Below, piece after piece: positions 63,060-64,000 of a stretch of DNA of 64,000 nt. Below the pieces are notes generated by a model, which ran no database searches, was not told the DNA's origin, and was given only the letters and a program-made list of their open reading frames with translations. The stretch is taken from positions 4,588,001 to 4,652,000 of the forward strand of contig OZ245717.1 in assembly GCA_965226945.1 (NCBI GenBank), given 5' to 3'. The position numbers and the translations under genes are program-made. This stretch comes from SYLG01 sp965226945 (GTDB lineage: Bacteria > Planctomycetota > Planctomycetia > Gemmatales > Gemmataceae). The first letter of the stretch is position 1. The number at the start of each line of letters is the position of its first letter.

Positions 63060-64000
63060 GTCCCAAGTTTTTCATCGACCGGCCCATCTTCGCCTCGGTA
63101 CTGTCGATCTTGCTCGTGCTGGGCGGATCGGTCTCCTACTTCGTATTGCCGACCACGCAATATCCCGAGATCACGCCGCCGACGATCGAAGTGTCGACGA
63201 TCTATCCGGGCGCCAATGCCGAACTGGTGCGCGACACGATCGCCGCGCCGATCGAGCAGCAAGTCAGCGGCGTCGAAAACGCGATGTACATGAGTTCGCA
63301 GTGCACCAACGACGGCCGCTACCGGCTGGTAGTGACCTTCGCGCCCGGCACCGATTTGAACATGGCCCAGGTGCTGACGCAGGTGCGCGTCTCGCTGGCC
63401 TTGCCCATTCTTCCCGACCTGGTGCAGCGCCAGGGGGTGGCGGTCCTCAAGAAGGGGGCCGGCGCGATGATGATCATCAACTTCACCTCGGGCGACGATG
63501 CGGGCGGCAAATCGATCTTCGACGATACCTTCCTGAGCAACTACGCGACCATTCAGCTTCGCGACGAGCTGTTGCGCGTCGATGGCGTCGGCGATGTCGG
63601 CTACATTGGCCAGCGCGATTACAGCATGCGGGCCTGGCTCGACCCGGAGCGGCTGGCGGTCCTGGCGCTGACGACCGATCAGGTGGTGCAGTCGATCTCG
63701 TCGCAAAACTATCAGGTGGCCGCGGGCAATATCGGCCAGCAGCCCGCGCCGGCCGGGCAGGCGTTCCAGATCACCTTGAGCGCGCTGGGCCGTTTGATCA
63801 CCGCCGAAGAGTTTGGCAACATTGTGGTCAAGGCGTTGCCGGGGGCCAACGGCGATCCCGATGCCATTTTGATTCGCTTGAAGGATGTCTCGCGCATCGA
63901 ACTGGGCTCGCAGCAATACGACCAGGTGTGCACGCTCGATGGCAAGCCCAGCGTCGGCTTGACCATTTATCAATTGCCCGGGTCGAATGCGATCAAGACG
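63056..64000 (+). CDS. RND efflux permease (HAE1/AcrB type), second copy, 3' end outside window
   Basis: The visible 315 residues start MSPKFFIDRPIFASVLSILL and include YPEITPPTIEVSTIYPGANAELV and GVGDVGYIGQRDYSMRAWLDP, clearly homologous to the first permease. Its ATG overlaps the preceding stop as ATGA. One adaptor followed by two different permeases recalls MdtABC, where two permeases form a mixed trimer. The frame has no stop before the window edge. Confidence 0.93.
   Translation, partial: MSPKFFIDRPIFASVLSILLVLGGSVSYFVLPTTQYPEITPPTIEVSTIYPGANAELVRDTIAAPIEQQVSGVENAMYMSSQCTNDGRYRLVVTFAPGTDLNMAQVLTQVRVSLALPILPDLVQRQGVAVLKKGAGAMMIINFTSGDDAGGKSIFDDTFLSNYATIQLRDELLRVDGVGDVGYIGQRDYSMRAWLDPERLAVLALTTDQVVQSISSQNYQVAAGNIGQQPAPAGQAFQITLSALGRLITAEEFGNIVVKALPGANGDPDAILIRLKDVSRIELGSQQYDQVCTLDGKPSVGLTIYQLPGSNAIKT

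Overview
The window is about 64 kb of GC-rich chromosome, most likely from a planctomycete. The basis is family content: 3-keto-disaccharide hydrolase (DUF1080) proteins with Sec or Tat export signals, a TolQ/TolR-type cluster ending in a membrane-anchored terpene-cyclase-fold protein, a Hint-domain secreted protein, a very long SecE, and tandem RND pumps. The phylum is a good bet. The family (Gemmata/Isosphaera side) is only a guess.

Layout. (1) 1-15 kb, plus strand: the translation/transcription core tuf(partial)-rpmG-trnW-secE-nusG-rplK-rplA-rplJ-rplL-rpoB-rpoC, with terminators after rplA, rplL and rpoC. (2) 15-24.9 kb: a Sir2-like protein (plus), then minus-strand genes: a degenerate Hint protein, a DevB-DevC-DevA exporter with its own TetR regulator behind a visible promoter/operator, a LolA-like exported protein, a two-domain DUF1080 protein and a Gly/Met-rich repeat protein. 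(3) 25-30 kb, plus: a structured non-coding element, a CDP-alcohol phosphotransferase and a four-gene ABC importer. (4) 30-41.4 kb, minus: biotin genes bioB and bioD-bioA (fused) with an RDD protein, then an eight-gene, mostly overlapping MoxR/DUF58/DUF4350/DUF4129/SpoIIM/RDD membrane cluster. (5) 41.7-48.5 kb, plus: ExbB, ExbD, a second ExbD with a huge Pro-rich N-terminus, a membrane protein, a terpene-cyclase-fold protein and a Tat-exported DUF1080 protein. (6) 48.8-52.1 kb, minus: ECF sigma factor, putative anti-sigma and an exported protein with five 20-residue repeats. (7) 52.7-57.4 kb: two paralogous exported proteins, each with its own promoter and terminator, an MFS transporter, a methyltransferase and cytidine deaminase. 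(8) 57.7-64 kb, plus: a zinc-ribbon membrane protein and an RND pump with one adaptor and two permeases, the second cut by the window edge.

Most notable: duplicated gene 3' ends lying beyond the stop codons of nusG and of the DUF58 gene, where the differences are largely or wholly synonymous; the promoter/operator of the devBCA-tetR operon; the ExbB/ExbD/terpene-cyclase-fold cluster; the ECF sigma/anti-sigma/repeat-protein unit; a 421-residue SecE; and an unassigned, strongly folded intergenic element near 25.1-25.3 kb. All calls were made by reading the sequence. No database search was run, so family assignments rest on recognised motifs.
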